A program made the position numbers and the translations under genes. The notes beneath the pieces are model-generated. The model searched no databases. It saw only the letters and a list, made by a program, of their open reading frames with translations, and had not been told where the DNA came from. Below, piece after piece: positions 1 through 6,785 of a DNA stretch of 19,884 bases. The stretch comes from Candidatus Omnitrophota bacterium (GTDB lineage Bacteria > Omnitrophota > Gorgyraeia > JABMQH01), in assembly GCA_026387595.1 (NCBI GenBank), contig JAPLLL010000008.1:1-19884 (forward strand), in the 5' to 3' direction. Each line of letters starts with the position of its first letter. The stretch's first letter is position 1.

Positions 1-1967
1 AACTCGTTATTATACGTTGAGGCATATTGGTATGTTATCTGGGTTTTCCCACCGATACCATTATCGACCTCAACCAGGAGATCCTGCGGTTTTTTATTTA
101 CTAGTTTTACCGCCCACCTATTTATACCTAATTGATCCCTGTCAAACGCGGCGGCATCTGTTATGCCGTCCCCGTTAAAATCTCCCGTATGGCCGGACTC
201 ATCGCTTGAGAAGCCGAAACCTTCAAGCCAAACACCGCTATCGGTAAATGCACTTGTCGTGTTAAGGGCCTGGAACCATTTGCCTCGTGATTTATCAAAA
301 TAGCCGACATCGGTTAAGCCGTCTGAGTTAAAATCCGAAATTATCGGATCCTTATCAACGGCGTAATTTGTTATCCATGGGTTTTGGTTGGGTATAAAGG
401 CCTTTGTGTTGGAAAACGCCACCTTAAATTCGCCCGCAGATTTTTTAAATATGCATATATCGGTTAAGCCGTCTGCATTAAAATCGCCTGTTAAAGGCGT
501 ATGGTCCGCGCTGCCAAAACTCATAAGCCAGGTTGTAAACTCAGAAAATCCGGAACCCGTTCCTTTAGCAACCTTCCATTCTCCTGTATCCTTGTTATAA
601 AGACCAAAATCTGTAAATTTATCGCCGTTAAAATTTCCTGTAACCGGGATCCAAGAATATGAAGCGCCGCTAAACGTGAGCCATGTACCTGAGATATTAA
701 ATTTGGCACCGTCCGATAACGCAATCTTTAGTTCACCGGTAGTATTGTTATATATACCTATATCGGTCCTGCCGTCACCGTTAAAGTCGCCTCCAACAGG
801 CCACCAATCTCTTGAGGCACCGAATCCGGTTAACCAGTCAATTGAGGCGTTAAATGCGCCTGCCTCTGACAGACATATTTCCCAGGTACCTGTATCCGAA
901 TTATGAAGGCCAAGATCCGAGAGCGAATCCCCGTTAAAATCGCCCATTACAGGGTTAATCGCGTTTACATTTGGACTCGGGTCATAGACGTCTACCGCAG
1001 CCTGATCCGAACACTGCAGGCCTCCGGCATCAGTAACAACAGCGGATATCGTGTGGTCTCCGATACTTGAGAAAGAGGTTACCGCGGACATCCCTGGGGT
1101 GGATATCGGCCCTGAAGAAAATTCAACGCCATCTTTTTTGAGCGAATATGTCATTGTGTTGTCGTCAGGATCAGAAGCGGAAAGCGTGACCGAAAAAGTC
1201 TCGTTTGGCCCAACGGTGTATTTTGACAGCACAAGCGTAAAGACAGGCGGCCTGTTTACATTTAAGACCGTGATCCTTACCTGCTGCGTAACTGTATCAA
1301 TGCTGTCGGATGCGGTAACTGTTGCCGTGCAGATCCCCGCGTCATCATAATCCGTAATCCATTTGCCCGTTGAGTCCAGCGGGGCTGAATAATAAAAGTT
1401 TACGGTTTCATTATCCGGATCAGATGCAGCCGGGGTTATCTGCAAAACCGCTTCTTCATTTATGCCGGGGATGACAACCGGTTGTCCCGCTGTCACCGGA
1501 ATTCCGTTAATTGCACTGATAACCGGCAGCCTGTTTACATTTCTGACAACAATCTTTACATCCTGGGTATCTTTCAGGCCTGTCGGGTCAGAGGCGGTAA
1601 CGGTTGTCGTGTATGTGCCCGCGCTTATGTAATCAGTTTGCCACTGGCCGTTTGCGTTAAGGGGCGCGATAAAAGAATATGTTATTGGGTCGGCGTCTAA
1701 ATCCGTGGCATTAGGCGTTATTTTTACAAGGTCATTTTCATTAACGGTGATATCCGGGACAAAGTCCAATACAGGCGGGTTTTCAACGCCCTGCACCTGG
1801 AGCGAAACAGGGTTGCTCTGGGTTGAATTATTCTCCGTATCTGCCGCCGTAAACCTGACTGTCTCTGTGCCATTCCATGCCTGGGGCTGGCTAAAGCTTA
1901 CCTGATGAGTTATCGGGTCAATTGTTACGGATATATTGGTGTTGCCCGTTCTTGGATTCGTTTTCAT
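1..1967 (-). CDS. Secreted Ig-like/FG-GAP (VCBS) repeat protein with TcB mid-region start; partial, out of frame with its N-terminus
   Basis: This minus-strand frame is open without a stop from about 2060 to the left window edge (655 codons counted from ATG 1967) and continues outside. In order it encodes the end of one Ig/cadherin-like domain (to about residue 60), three more Ig-like domains (about 64-143, 147-238 and 240-330, with NVNRxPV linkers), six FG-GAP repeats (about 340-620) and a segment with DLLVEVDNGIGG at 630-640. That last segment resembles the mid/N region of TcdB-type toxins. The first ATG at 1967 has no ribosome site and lies inside a domain, so it is probably not a real start. 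The true N-terminus is the ORF at 1918..2262, joined before a frame-changing lesion near 1946-1956. The role is inferred as the scaffold part of a secreted SpvB/Rhs-type protein. Rhs repeats would be expected further left. Whether the gene is expressed depends on the lesion being real. Confidence 0.8.
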   Translation of the reverse strand, partial: MKTNPRTGNTNISVTIDPITHQVSFSQPQAWNGTETVRFTAADTENNSTQSNPVSLQVQGVENPPVLDFVPDITVNENDLVKITPNATDLDADPITYSFIAPLNANGQWQTDYISAGTYTTTVTASDPTGLKDTQDVKIVVRNVNRLPVISAINGIPVTAGQPVVIPGINEEAVLQITPAASDPDNETVNFYYSAPLDSTGKWITDYDDAGICTATVTASDSIDTVTQQVRITVLNVNRPPVFTLVLSKYTVGPNETFSVTLSASDPDDNTMTYSLKKDGVEFSSGPISTPGMSAVTSFSSIGDHTISAVVTDAGGLQCSDQAAVDVYDPSPNVNAINPVMGDFNGDSLSDLGLHNSDTGTWEICLSEAGAFNASIDWLTGFGASRDWWPVGGDFNGDGRTDIGIYNNTTGELKIALSDGAKFNISGTWLTFSGASYSWIPVTGNFNGDKFTDFGLYNKDTGEWKVAKGTGSGFSEFTTWLMSFGSADHTPLTGDFNADGLTDICIFKKSAGEFKVAFSNTKAFIPNQNPWITNYAVDKDPIISDFNSDGLTDVGYFDKSRGKWFQALNTTSAFTDSGVWLEGFGFSSDESGHTGDFNGDGITDAAAFDRDQLGINRWAVKLVNKKPQDLLVEVDNGIGGKTQITYQYASTYNNE
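48..950 (-). repeat. Array of six FG-GAP/VCBS repeats, period about 150-153 bp
   Basis: The calcium-loop motif DFNxDxxxD occurs six times in the translated minus strand, as GDFNGDSLSD, GDFNGDGRTD, GNFNGDKFTD, GDFNADGLTD, SDFNSDGLTD and GDFNGDGITD. The spacings are 51, 51, 50, 50 and 51 residues. Most units also share a TGxWxVA-like strand and a WLxxFG-like strand. Such repeats form the blades of a beta-propeller in integrin alpha chains and in TcB toxins. The repeat is clear in protein but diverged in DNA. Confidence 0.85.
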
Positions 1968-2262
1968 TCCAGGATTGGTTTGGGATTGTTGCAGATTCAG
2001 GCGGATTAGACTGAACCGTGTAGATATAGCCGGCAGTGAGCTTGTAGCCGGCGCTTGCGCTTATGCCCTGGCAGGCTTGACCTATTAAGTCCTGCGCGAT
2101 CTTATATGATGAAGAATTTCTGTTTAAACCGCCCTGGCTATATGCAGCAGTGTCCAATTTATAGCTTGCGCTTTGCGCAAGGACAGCAAGGGCATTGTTT
2201 ATATGCCCGAATGTGAAGACGTGCAAAATTATCAACGTTGAGGAAATCAGCTTTTTAATCAT
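1918..2262 (-). CDS. N-terminal piece of the secreted Ig-like/FG-GAP protein (signal peptide plus SYKL module), truncated by frameshift
   Basis: The ATG at 2262 lies in ATGATTAA, overlapping the stop of the spvB-like gene by 8 bp, so translation is probably coupled. A longer ORF from 2307 exists, but its extra residues are only the upstream gene read out of frame. The start MIKKLISSTLIILHVFTFG looks like a Sec signal peptide ending near INNALA. Two related units follow (ASYKLDTAAYS and SSSYKIAQDL, then AGYKLTAGYIY), a short module I recall from secreted proteins of uncultured bacteria. After PPESATIPNQSWNENES the frame leaves the Ig-like pattern and stops at 1918-1920, while the expected continuation (NTNISVTIDPITHQV) is in the next frame. 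The piece is therefore most likely the 5' end of the gene that continues at 1..1967, not an independent small protein. Confidence 0.7.
   Translation of the reverse strand: MIKKLISSTLIILHVFTFGHINNALAVLAQSASYKLDTAAYSQGGLNRNSSSYKIAQDLIGQACQGISASAGYKLTAGYIYTVQSNPPESATIPNQSWNENESKNGQHQYIRNN
1946..1956 (-). other. Frame-changing lesion (probable internal deletion) in an Ig-like domain
   Basis: Before this point the domain reads PPESATIPNQSWNENES in one frame. After it, the domain reads NTNISVTIDPITHQVSF in the frame one base later. From memory, intact domains of this type have roughly 20-30 residues between these two segments, rich in Asp and usually containing a DDYV-DPD pattern. That part is absent. 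A deletion whose length is not a multiple of three explains both the missing residues and the frame change. An assembly error would look the same. Confidence 0.6.
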
Positions 2263-4291
2263 CCGCTGCCTGATATTTAAATGTCTGCGATGGGAAGGCC
2301 TTCCCATCAGATGAATATTGCGTTATAACCTTTAAAAGTGAACGTTTTGAGCCGGGTGAATATTCGTAAGAAAGCTGATAGCGCCACACAAGTTCGTTTT
2401 GTTGCTTTACCTGGATTTCAGAAAGACGTTTGGCAGTCTTGATCTCAGAGCCGAACAAGTAAGTGGAGGAGATATCGGTCCTGTCCTCTAAGGCGAACTC
2501 AACCGAATTTGCCGGGCTGGTGCCGGTTGAGTCGTTGCCTGTATAATCTATTTGGGATAAATAGGATTTGCCCTGGTCCCTGGTGTAGAATAGCTCAATA
2601 TAATTCGAATTGCTGTCTACGGCCTTCGTTAAATTCCATAAAAACGTGCCGCTGTCGGAAATCTCTTTTGAGTCGGATGTTTGGCCGAACTTTAAGAGTG
2701 TGCCGTCTTTTTGTACCACCTTCCATGAATCATCCGCTTCTTTGTAAAATTTGGCAAAAGCGCTTTCTATCTTGGCCTGGTAAAGATTATCTATTAAATG
2801 GACTAACTCGGTTGAGCCTGAGTCGGTTACAAATATAAAGGTATCCGTCTGGTCATTATAAGTTGGCGAGCCCAGCTTGGTCGAGCGCACAATATAACCG
2901 GGATTTATTGACCAGCCCACCCCGACCCAGGAATTCGGGTTGGAACTCCTATATTGCAGGTTAATACCAGGCTGCATTCCTTTCCTGCCCGGCGGCACAG
3001 TTACTGTTATAGAATGGCCAAACGCGCCCGTCAAAAGATCAGGCAACGGTATATTTACACCCGAACCAATTGGTGCGCCTTGGGAAAGCATGCCGGAGAG
3101 GCCCGCGTAAGTTGAGAAGTGCGTTATGGGGAATTGCAACGTCAGGCCGTCAGTCTTTATCGGAGAGCTTTCTTCCATGAGGACGATCTGATTTGTTTCT
3201 TCATCAAGCAGGCCCAGCTCAAAAACAGTGCCCGGGATATCCGGTTCGTCAAAAGCAACTGTTAATTTGCATGGTTTTTTAAATATCAGGCGGGCGGGTT
3301 TACACTCAACCACAACTTTTACTTTATAGTTTTCCGGTGAGGAATTTTCCAATAACCCTGAATCAATCAACTTTATCGATATAGGCGTCGATTCCCACAA
3401 GGCATCCGGCGGAATTGATAAACGCACTTTGCTGTCTGCTGAAATCACCTCTCCCCCGTTTTGGTTGTCTACAAAATCACCATAGACAAGCGCGATCTTA
3501 GCCGAATACGCTTGTGAGATATTCCCGGCCTTGTCAGAGTACCTTACGTAGATTGATTTCTCACCATCGGGGCTTGTGAGATTCCACGCCTTGGAAGTCG
3601 CGTATAGCTCAAGCGCAGACCAGGTTATCCCGTCCGTTGAAAACTGCATTTTATCTACACCTGTCCCGCCAAGGTTGTCCTGGGCGAAAAGGTTTAAGGT
3701 AATGGCAGTTGTGTTTGTATATGCAGCGTTGTTGTTTATAGAAATAGTGCCTGTGGGCGGCGCAGTATCTGGCGCTACTATTTGCCAGCCGCCTTTTTTA
3801 ACCCACCCGTTTGCGGCGCCTGAGTCGTCTGTTATATAGAGGTACATATTCTTAGGGCCTATAAATGTTGACTTAAAGGTGCCTGCCCATTTTATAGTTA
3901 TTGTCGAGCCGGAACCGGAAACACTGCATTTACTAATATCCAGCTTGGCATAAGAATTCTCTATTACTTTAACCGCGCCGGGAGCATAGCCCCCGATCCA
4001 ATTTTTATTATTGTTGTCCCTCAGGTAAAATTTATTTGTGTTCTGGTTATAGTAGCCGTAAAAACAGTTAGTATAAATGAGGCCTGTATTCACAAACAGG
4101 TATGCGGAATTAGTGTTCTTCCACCCGTTTTGGTCGCTAAAGGTGGTGGCGAATATCACCTGTTGGTTTATAGCTGAGGTGCCGCTTGAAGGGCTGACCG
4201 CGACAACCACTGGCTTGTAGTTCGCGGCATAGGATTGATTTATCTGAAAACTTAAAAGCAGCGTTACGAACAGAACTGTCTTTTTCATCAT
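2255..4291 (-). CDS. Secreted SpvB/TcaC N-terminal domain protein with Ig-like and ZU5-like regions
   Basis: This 678-residue protein starts with a Sec signal peptide (1-22, KKTVLFVTLLLSF core, cleavage near QSYA). Residues 25-172 form an Asn/Tyr-rich beta domain that I recognise only as recurrent in large secreted proteins. Residues 178-270 look like an Ig-like domain ending YVRYSDKAGN. Residues 278-395 resemble ZU5 (GGEVISADSKVRLSIPPDAL). From about 415 it matches the SpvB family: TGAFGHSITVTVPPGRKG, then INLQYRSSNPNSWVGVGW. It stops at FKYQAADD, just where TcB proteins continue into VCBS repeats. Those follow in the next, overlapping ORF, so the usual single chain is divided in two. It has its own promoter at 4301-4329. 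The start could be either of two adjacent ATGs (4291 or 4288), and no Shine-Dalgarno sequence is visible. Possible roles are toxin-like shell, adhesin or surface protein. No toxic domain lies in the window. Confidence 0.85.
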   Translation of the reverse strand: MMKKTVLFVTLLLSFQINQSYAANYKPVVVAVSPSSGTSAINQQVIFATTFSDQNGWKNTNSAYLFVNTGLIYTNCFYGYYNQNTNKFYLRDNNNKNWIGGYAPGAVKVIENSYAKLDISKCSVSGSGSTITIKWAGTFKSTFIGPKNMYLYITDDSGAANGWVKKGGWQIVAPDTAPPTGTISINNNAAYTNTTAITLNLFAQDNLGGTGVDKMQFSTDGITWSALELYATSKAWNLTSPDGEKSIYVRYSDKAGNISQAYSAKIALVYGDFVDNQNGGEVISADSKVRLSIPPDALWESTPISIKLIDSGLLENSSPENYKVKVVVECKPARLIFKKPCKLTVAFDEPDIPGTVFELGLLDEETNQIVLMEESSPIKTDGLTLQFPITHFSTYAGLSGMLSQGAPIGSGVNIPLPDLLTGAFGHSITVTVPPGRKGMQPGINLQYRSSNPNSWVGVGWSINPGYIVRSTKLGSPTYNDQTDTFIFVTDSGSTELVHLIDNLYQAKIESAFAKFYKEADDSWKVVQKDGTLLKFGQTSDSKEISDSGTFLWNLTKAVDSNSNYIELFYTRDQGKSYLSQIDYTGNDSTGTSPANSVEFALEDRTDISSTYLFGSEIKTAKRLSEIQVKQQNELVWRYQLSYEYSPGSKRSLLKVITQYSSDGKAFPSQTFKYQAADD
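2289..2308. repeat. 20-bp perfect palindrome near the 3' end of the spvB-like gene
   Basis: The arms GATGGGAAGG and CCTTCCCATC are exact reverse complements with no spacer. The site lies in codons for DGKAFPS, about 27 bp upstream of the next ORF's start at 2262. In RNA it could form an 8-bp stem with a GGCC loop. It may be an operator, a translational coupling element or chance. Confidence 0.5.
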
Positions 4292-4300
4292 CGCAATCCA

Positions 4301-4329
4301 AGTGTAACATGGATTTGATGATTTGTCAA
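4301..4329 (-). promoter_or_regulatory. Sigma70-type promoter for the spvB-like gene
   Basis: On the minus strand a perfect TTGACA (-35, 4329-4324) is followed by a 17-bp spacer and TACACT (-10, 4306-4301), preceded by TG in the extended -10 position. Only 9 bp separate the -10 from the first ATG at 4291, so transcription would start within about 0-5 bases of the start codon. The upstream gene's stop is at 4351, and no terminator hairpin lies between, so read-through from the glycan operon is also possible. Confidence 0.6.
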
Positions 4330-4353
4330 ATTTATTTGATGATTGTTAAATTA
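4313..4353. repeat. Two near-identical direct repeats at the spvB promoter (operator-like)
   Basis: ATTTGATGATTTGTCAAATT (4313-4332) and ATTTGATGATTGTTAAATT (from 4334) repeat with a 21-bp period, two helical turns, and differ by one deletion and one substitution. The first contains the -35 hexamer and an inverted TTTGA/TCAAA pair. The second overlaps the stop codon of the radical SAM gene. The arrangement resembles tandem sites for a regulator, or a small duplication of the -35 region. Confidence 0.5.
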
Positions 4354-5823
4354 GGGGTTTTTAAAGTCGAGGATATGGCCGACGAGTTTCTTGCCGGCAC
4401 GGGTAAAATACTTTATGTCGTCGAGGTCCCTGATGCTTAAAAACCTGTTAAACAGGAATTCCGGGTTAAGGCCCACCTTATAGATCTCTTGGACCAGTTT
4501 AAGCGTTTCTTTTTCACTCATTGAAATTTTCATGACCGGCTCTTTCATGTCAAACCTGCTCCAATCTTCGGTATTGAGCCAGCCGTTTGCCTTACATTCC
4601 TGAAATAATGGCGAGCCCGGATAGGGAATGACAACCGTTGCCTGCACCGTGTAGGCGTAGCCCTTTTTTAAAAGGTATGAGCCCAGCTGAATGGTTTTTT
4701 TTGCATCGGCGTAACTTTCCCATGGATAGCCGAACATAATGGTGATATGGGGGTACAGCCCTGCTGCCCGCGCCTGCCTGCATTCTTCTATCACCTTTTC
4801 AACCTGCAGGTTCTTTTTAAGCCTATCCAGCGTCACCTGGTTTGCCGATTCAAGCCCGAAAAGAAGCAGCCTGAAATTGGCCTTTTTCATCAACTTGTAA
4901 TCTTCTTTCGAAAGGCTGCCAAAGCGCATATTGCAATCAAAGTATACCTTTTTATTATATCCTTCATCAATCATACCTTTACAAAACTCTTTCAACCAAT
5001 GCCCGACGGGAAAAGTACCTGTATCATCCATTATCTCGCGGACCTTATGATCATTTATAAGAGCACCTATCTCATCAAGTACATTGCCGGGCTTCCGCAC
5101 TCTGAACTGCGGATACAGCGTAGGCCATGAACAGAATGTGCATTTACCCCACCAGCAATCCCTGCCGGACATGATATATGTGCCCGGCGTGCGTTTATAA
5201 TTACCATTTTTATAGGCGTAAAGTTTCCATTTGGTAATGTCCCTGTCAATGAACGGCAGTGAATTCAGGTTGTGGTCAAGCTTGAATTTGCCAGTATCCC
5301 TGATCTGGCCGCCTTCCCTATACCAGATCCCGGCCTCCAGGCCCGCAAAAGAACCTTCGGCCATTGACCGGCACACATTCAGCAAAAGAAAATCATAGTC
5401 CCCGCCCGTAATAACAAAATCAACCTTGGAATTCTTAAGCGATTCTTCAGGCAGCGCGGTTACGTGATCCCCGAATAAGGCAGTTTTAAGCTGTAAGCCG
5501 TAAGCTGTAAGATTTTTTAAATCATCAATAATCCGCCAATGCTGTTTGACAACGGGCGTTTTGGTCTCAAACGCGATTAAATCAGGCTTTTCCTGCTTTA
5601 TGAAATCTAAAAATCTCTTATAAGTCCAGCCCTGCGCAATGCAGTCGTTCCATATGACATCAAACCCCGCCTCTTTTAGAAGCGTTGCCGCGGAGGCCGG
5701 AACAACGGGATATATATAAGTGGGTTCTTTAAACCGCTGGAACTGCCGGTTTTGGGATAGAAGCGGTGTACCTTCCCCCGAAAGAGGCGGATAGGAGATT
5801 ATGACCTTAAGTTTTTTTGTCAT
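4351..5823 (-). CDS. B12-binding domain/radical SAM protein with CX4CX2C cluster motif
   Basis: This 490-residue protein has an N-terminal cobalamin-binding-like region (about 5-175, including VVPASAATLLKEAGF and FGDHVTALPEES) and a radical SAM TIM barrel from about 213. The cluster cysteines are C223, C228 and C231 (GRDCWWGKCTFCSW), giving CX4CX2C and not the usual CX3CX2C. LLFGLES (about 335-341) and ITIMFGYPWES are typical later barrel motifs. B12-dependent radical SAM enzymes methylate or rearrange lipids, sugars, cofactors and peptides. The substrate here is unknown, and a glycan or lipid carrier is suggested only by the neighbours. The start ATG overlaps the upstream GT2 stop (ATGA). 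Residues 105-112 come from an inserted heptamer repeat (5488-5511). No small precursor peptide gene was seen nearby. Confidence 0.88.
   Translation of the reverse strand: MTKKLKVIISYPPLSGEGTPLLSQNRQFQRFKEPTYIYPVVPASAATLLKEAGFDVIWNDCIAQGWTYKRFLDFIKQEKPDLIAFETKTPVVKQHWRIIDDLKNLTAYGLQLKTALFGDHVTALPEESLKNSKVDFVITGGDYDFLLLNVCRSMAEGSFAGLEAGIWYREGGQIRDTGKFKLDHNLNSLPFIDRDITKWKLYAYKNGNYKRTPGTYIMSGRDCWWGKCTFCSWPTLYPQFRVRKPGNVLDEIGALINDHKVREIMDDTGTFPVGHWLKEFCKGMIDEGYNKKVYFDCNMRFGSLSKEDYKLMKKANFRLLLFGLESANQVTLDRLKKNLQVEKVIEECRQARAAGLYPHITIMFGYPWESYADAKKTIQLGSYLLKKGYAYTVQATVVIPYPGSPLFQECKANGWLNTEDWSRFDMKEPVMKISMSEKETLKLVQEIYKVGLNPEFLFNRFLSIRDLDDIKYFTRAGKKLVGHILDFKNP
5488..5511. repeat. Heptanucleotide repeat (AAGCYGT)3 inserted in coding sequence
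   Basis: Three 7-base units, AAGCTGT, AAGCCGT and AAGCTGT, plus AAG make a 24-base tract. It lies inside the radical SAM gene and adds LTAYGLQL in frame (residues 105-112). Similar heptamer tracts are remembered from intergenic DNA of several environmental bacteria. Here it sits in a loop before a beta strand of the cobalamin-binding-like domain. Confidence 0.7.
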
Positions 5824-6785
5824 TCTTCGCTCAGCTTTTTTGAGAACAAGCCTTTTATAAAATAAATACCATATGCCAGATGTGTAAGAATAATACCCGC
5901 AAATACAAGCGCCTTCAGCTTAAAACCTTTTTGCGGGATAGAAGAAAAAGCGGCTAGCGCCAAATAAAAAACTACTATCACGATATAGACGCCTTTAACC
6001 AATGGAATAAAATACGAGAATACCAGCCCGCCAATCAGCCCCAGCACAAACACGCTGGGTACAAAATACGACACTTTAAGAGAATTGGCGGGGAATTTTT
6101 TTACAAAATACCCGCGATGAAGCGCATAGCTTTTAATCTGCCTCAGATGCGGCCCAAAAAGCGGGCGCCTGTGGTGGCATACCAAAACCTGCGGGTTATA
6201 TATTATTTTCTTTTTCAACTCATTTGTTATTTTAAGGCATAAAATCGTATCTTCGCCCGGCCAAAATTTCGTGTCAAAGCTCCCCGCCTTTAAAAATGCC
6301 TCTTTAGTTACCAAAAAATTGCAGGATGGGTAATCGTCAACTTCGGCTTTAGGCCGAGGGATATAGCGCCGGTTATGCGGCCCGCTTACTAAAAATAACG
6401 AATACACCAGCCCGCTTGCTTTTTGGAGCACATTATCGCTCTCAGGCGTCACTGCCGGCCCGCCTACAGCCGCCACATCATTTTTAAGATCTGCCGCGGC
6501 GTTTTTCAACCAATCCTTATCCGGGAACGTATCGTCATCCAAAAAGGCAAGCACATCTCCCCGCGCCTTATCAACGGCGATATCTCTTTTCGCTGCCGGG
6601 CCAACAGGCCCTGTCGGGATAATTTTCACCTTTTCTGTATATGACACTTGAATGGCCTCATCCGGCAGTACGATTATTTCAAAGGCAGCATAATCAAGGG
6701 CAAGGCATTTTTCTATACATTCCCTTAAATTCTTATTGTCAGCCTTGACAGGAATAAGTATGGAAACAAAAGGATCATTCGTCAT
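5820..6785 (-). CDS. GT2 glycosyltransferase with C-terminal membrane segments
   Basis: This 321-residue GT-A enzyme begins PFVSILIPVKADN. It has an acidic metal/nucleotide-sugar motif FLDDDTFPD (D83-D85), a VGGPA strand near 107-111, and WPGEDTILC with E178/D179, the usual acceptor or catalytic region of family 2. Three hydrophobic segments (about 240-260, 264-282 and 291-312) place it at the inner membrane, presumably acting on a lipid-linked glycan on the cytoplasmic face. It starts inside the upstream GT2 gene with an 11-bp overlap and ends in an ATGA overlap with the radical SAM gene, so coupled translation is likely. Donor and acceptor sugars cannot be told from sequence. Confidence 0.88.
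   Translation of the reverse strand: MTNDPFVSILIPVKADNKNLRECIEKCLALDYAAFEIIVLPDEAIQVSYTEKVKIIPTGPVGPAAKRDIAVDKARGDVLAFLDDDTFPDKDWLKNAAADLKNDVAAVGGPAVTPESDNVLQKASGLVYSLFLVSGPHNRRYIPRPKAEVDDYPSCNFLVTKEAFLKAGSFDTKFWPGEDTILCLKITNELKKKIIYNPQVLVCHHRRPLFGPHLRQIKSYALHRGYFVKKFPANSLKVSYFVPSVFVLGLIGGLVFSYFIPLVKGVYIVIVVFYLALAAFSSIPQKGFKLKALVFAGIILTHLAYGIYFIKGLFSKKLSEE

Noticed and set aside
48..950. CRISPR or satellite-like DNA repeat
   Set aside because: The roughly 150-bp periodicity is at protein level with diverged codons, and there are no short identical repeats with unique spacers.
388..1905. Several plus-strand ORFs of 66-99 residues
   Set aside because: They lie opposite a minus-strand frame that is continuously open and encodes recognisable Ig-like and FG-GAP motifs. 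Their own translations look like nothing known.
2165..2181. Hairpin CTTGCGC-TTT-GCGCAAG
   Set aside because: It lies within codons for an Ala/Gln/Ser-rich stretch after the signal peptide, and 7-bp arms are expected about once by chance in a window of this size.
4351..5823. RiPP-modifying radical SAM enzyme
   Set aside because: No precursor-like small ORF, transporter or leader peptidase is adjacent, and the neighbours are all glycan genes.
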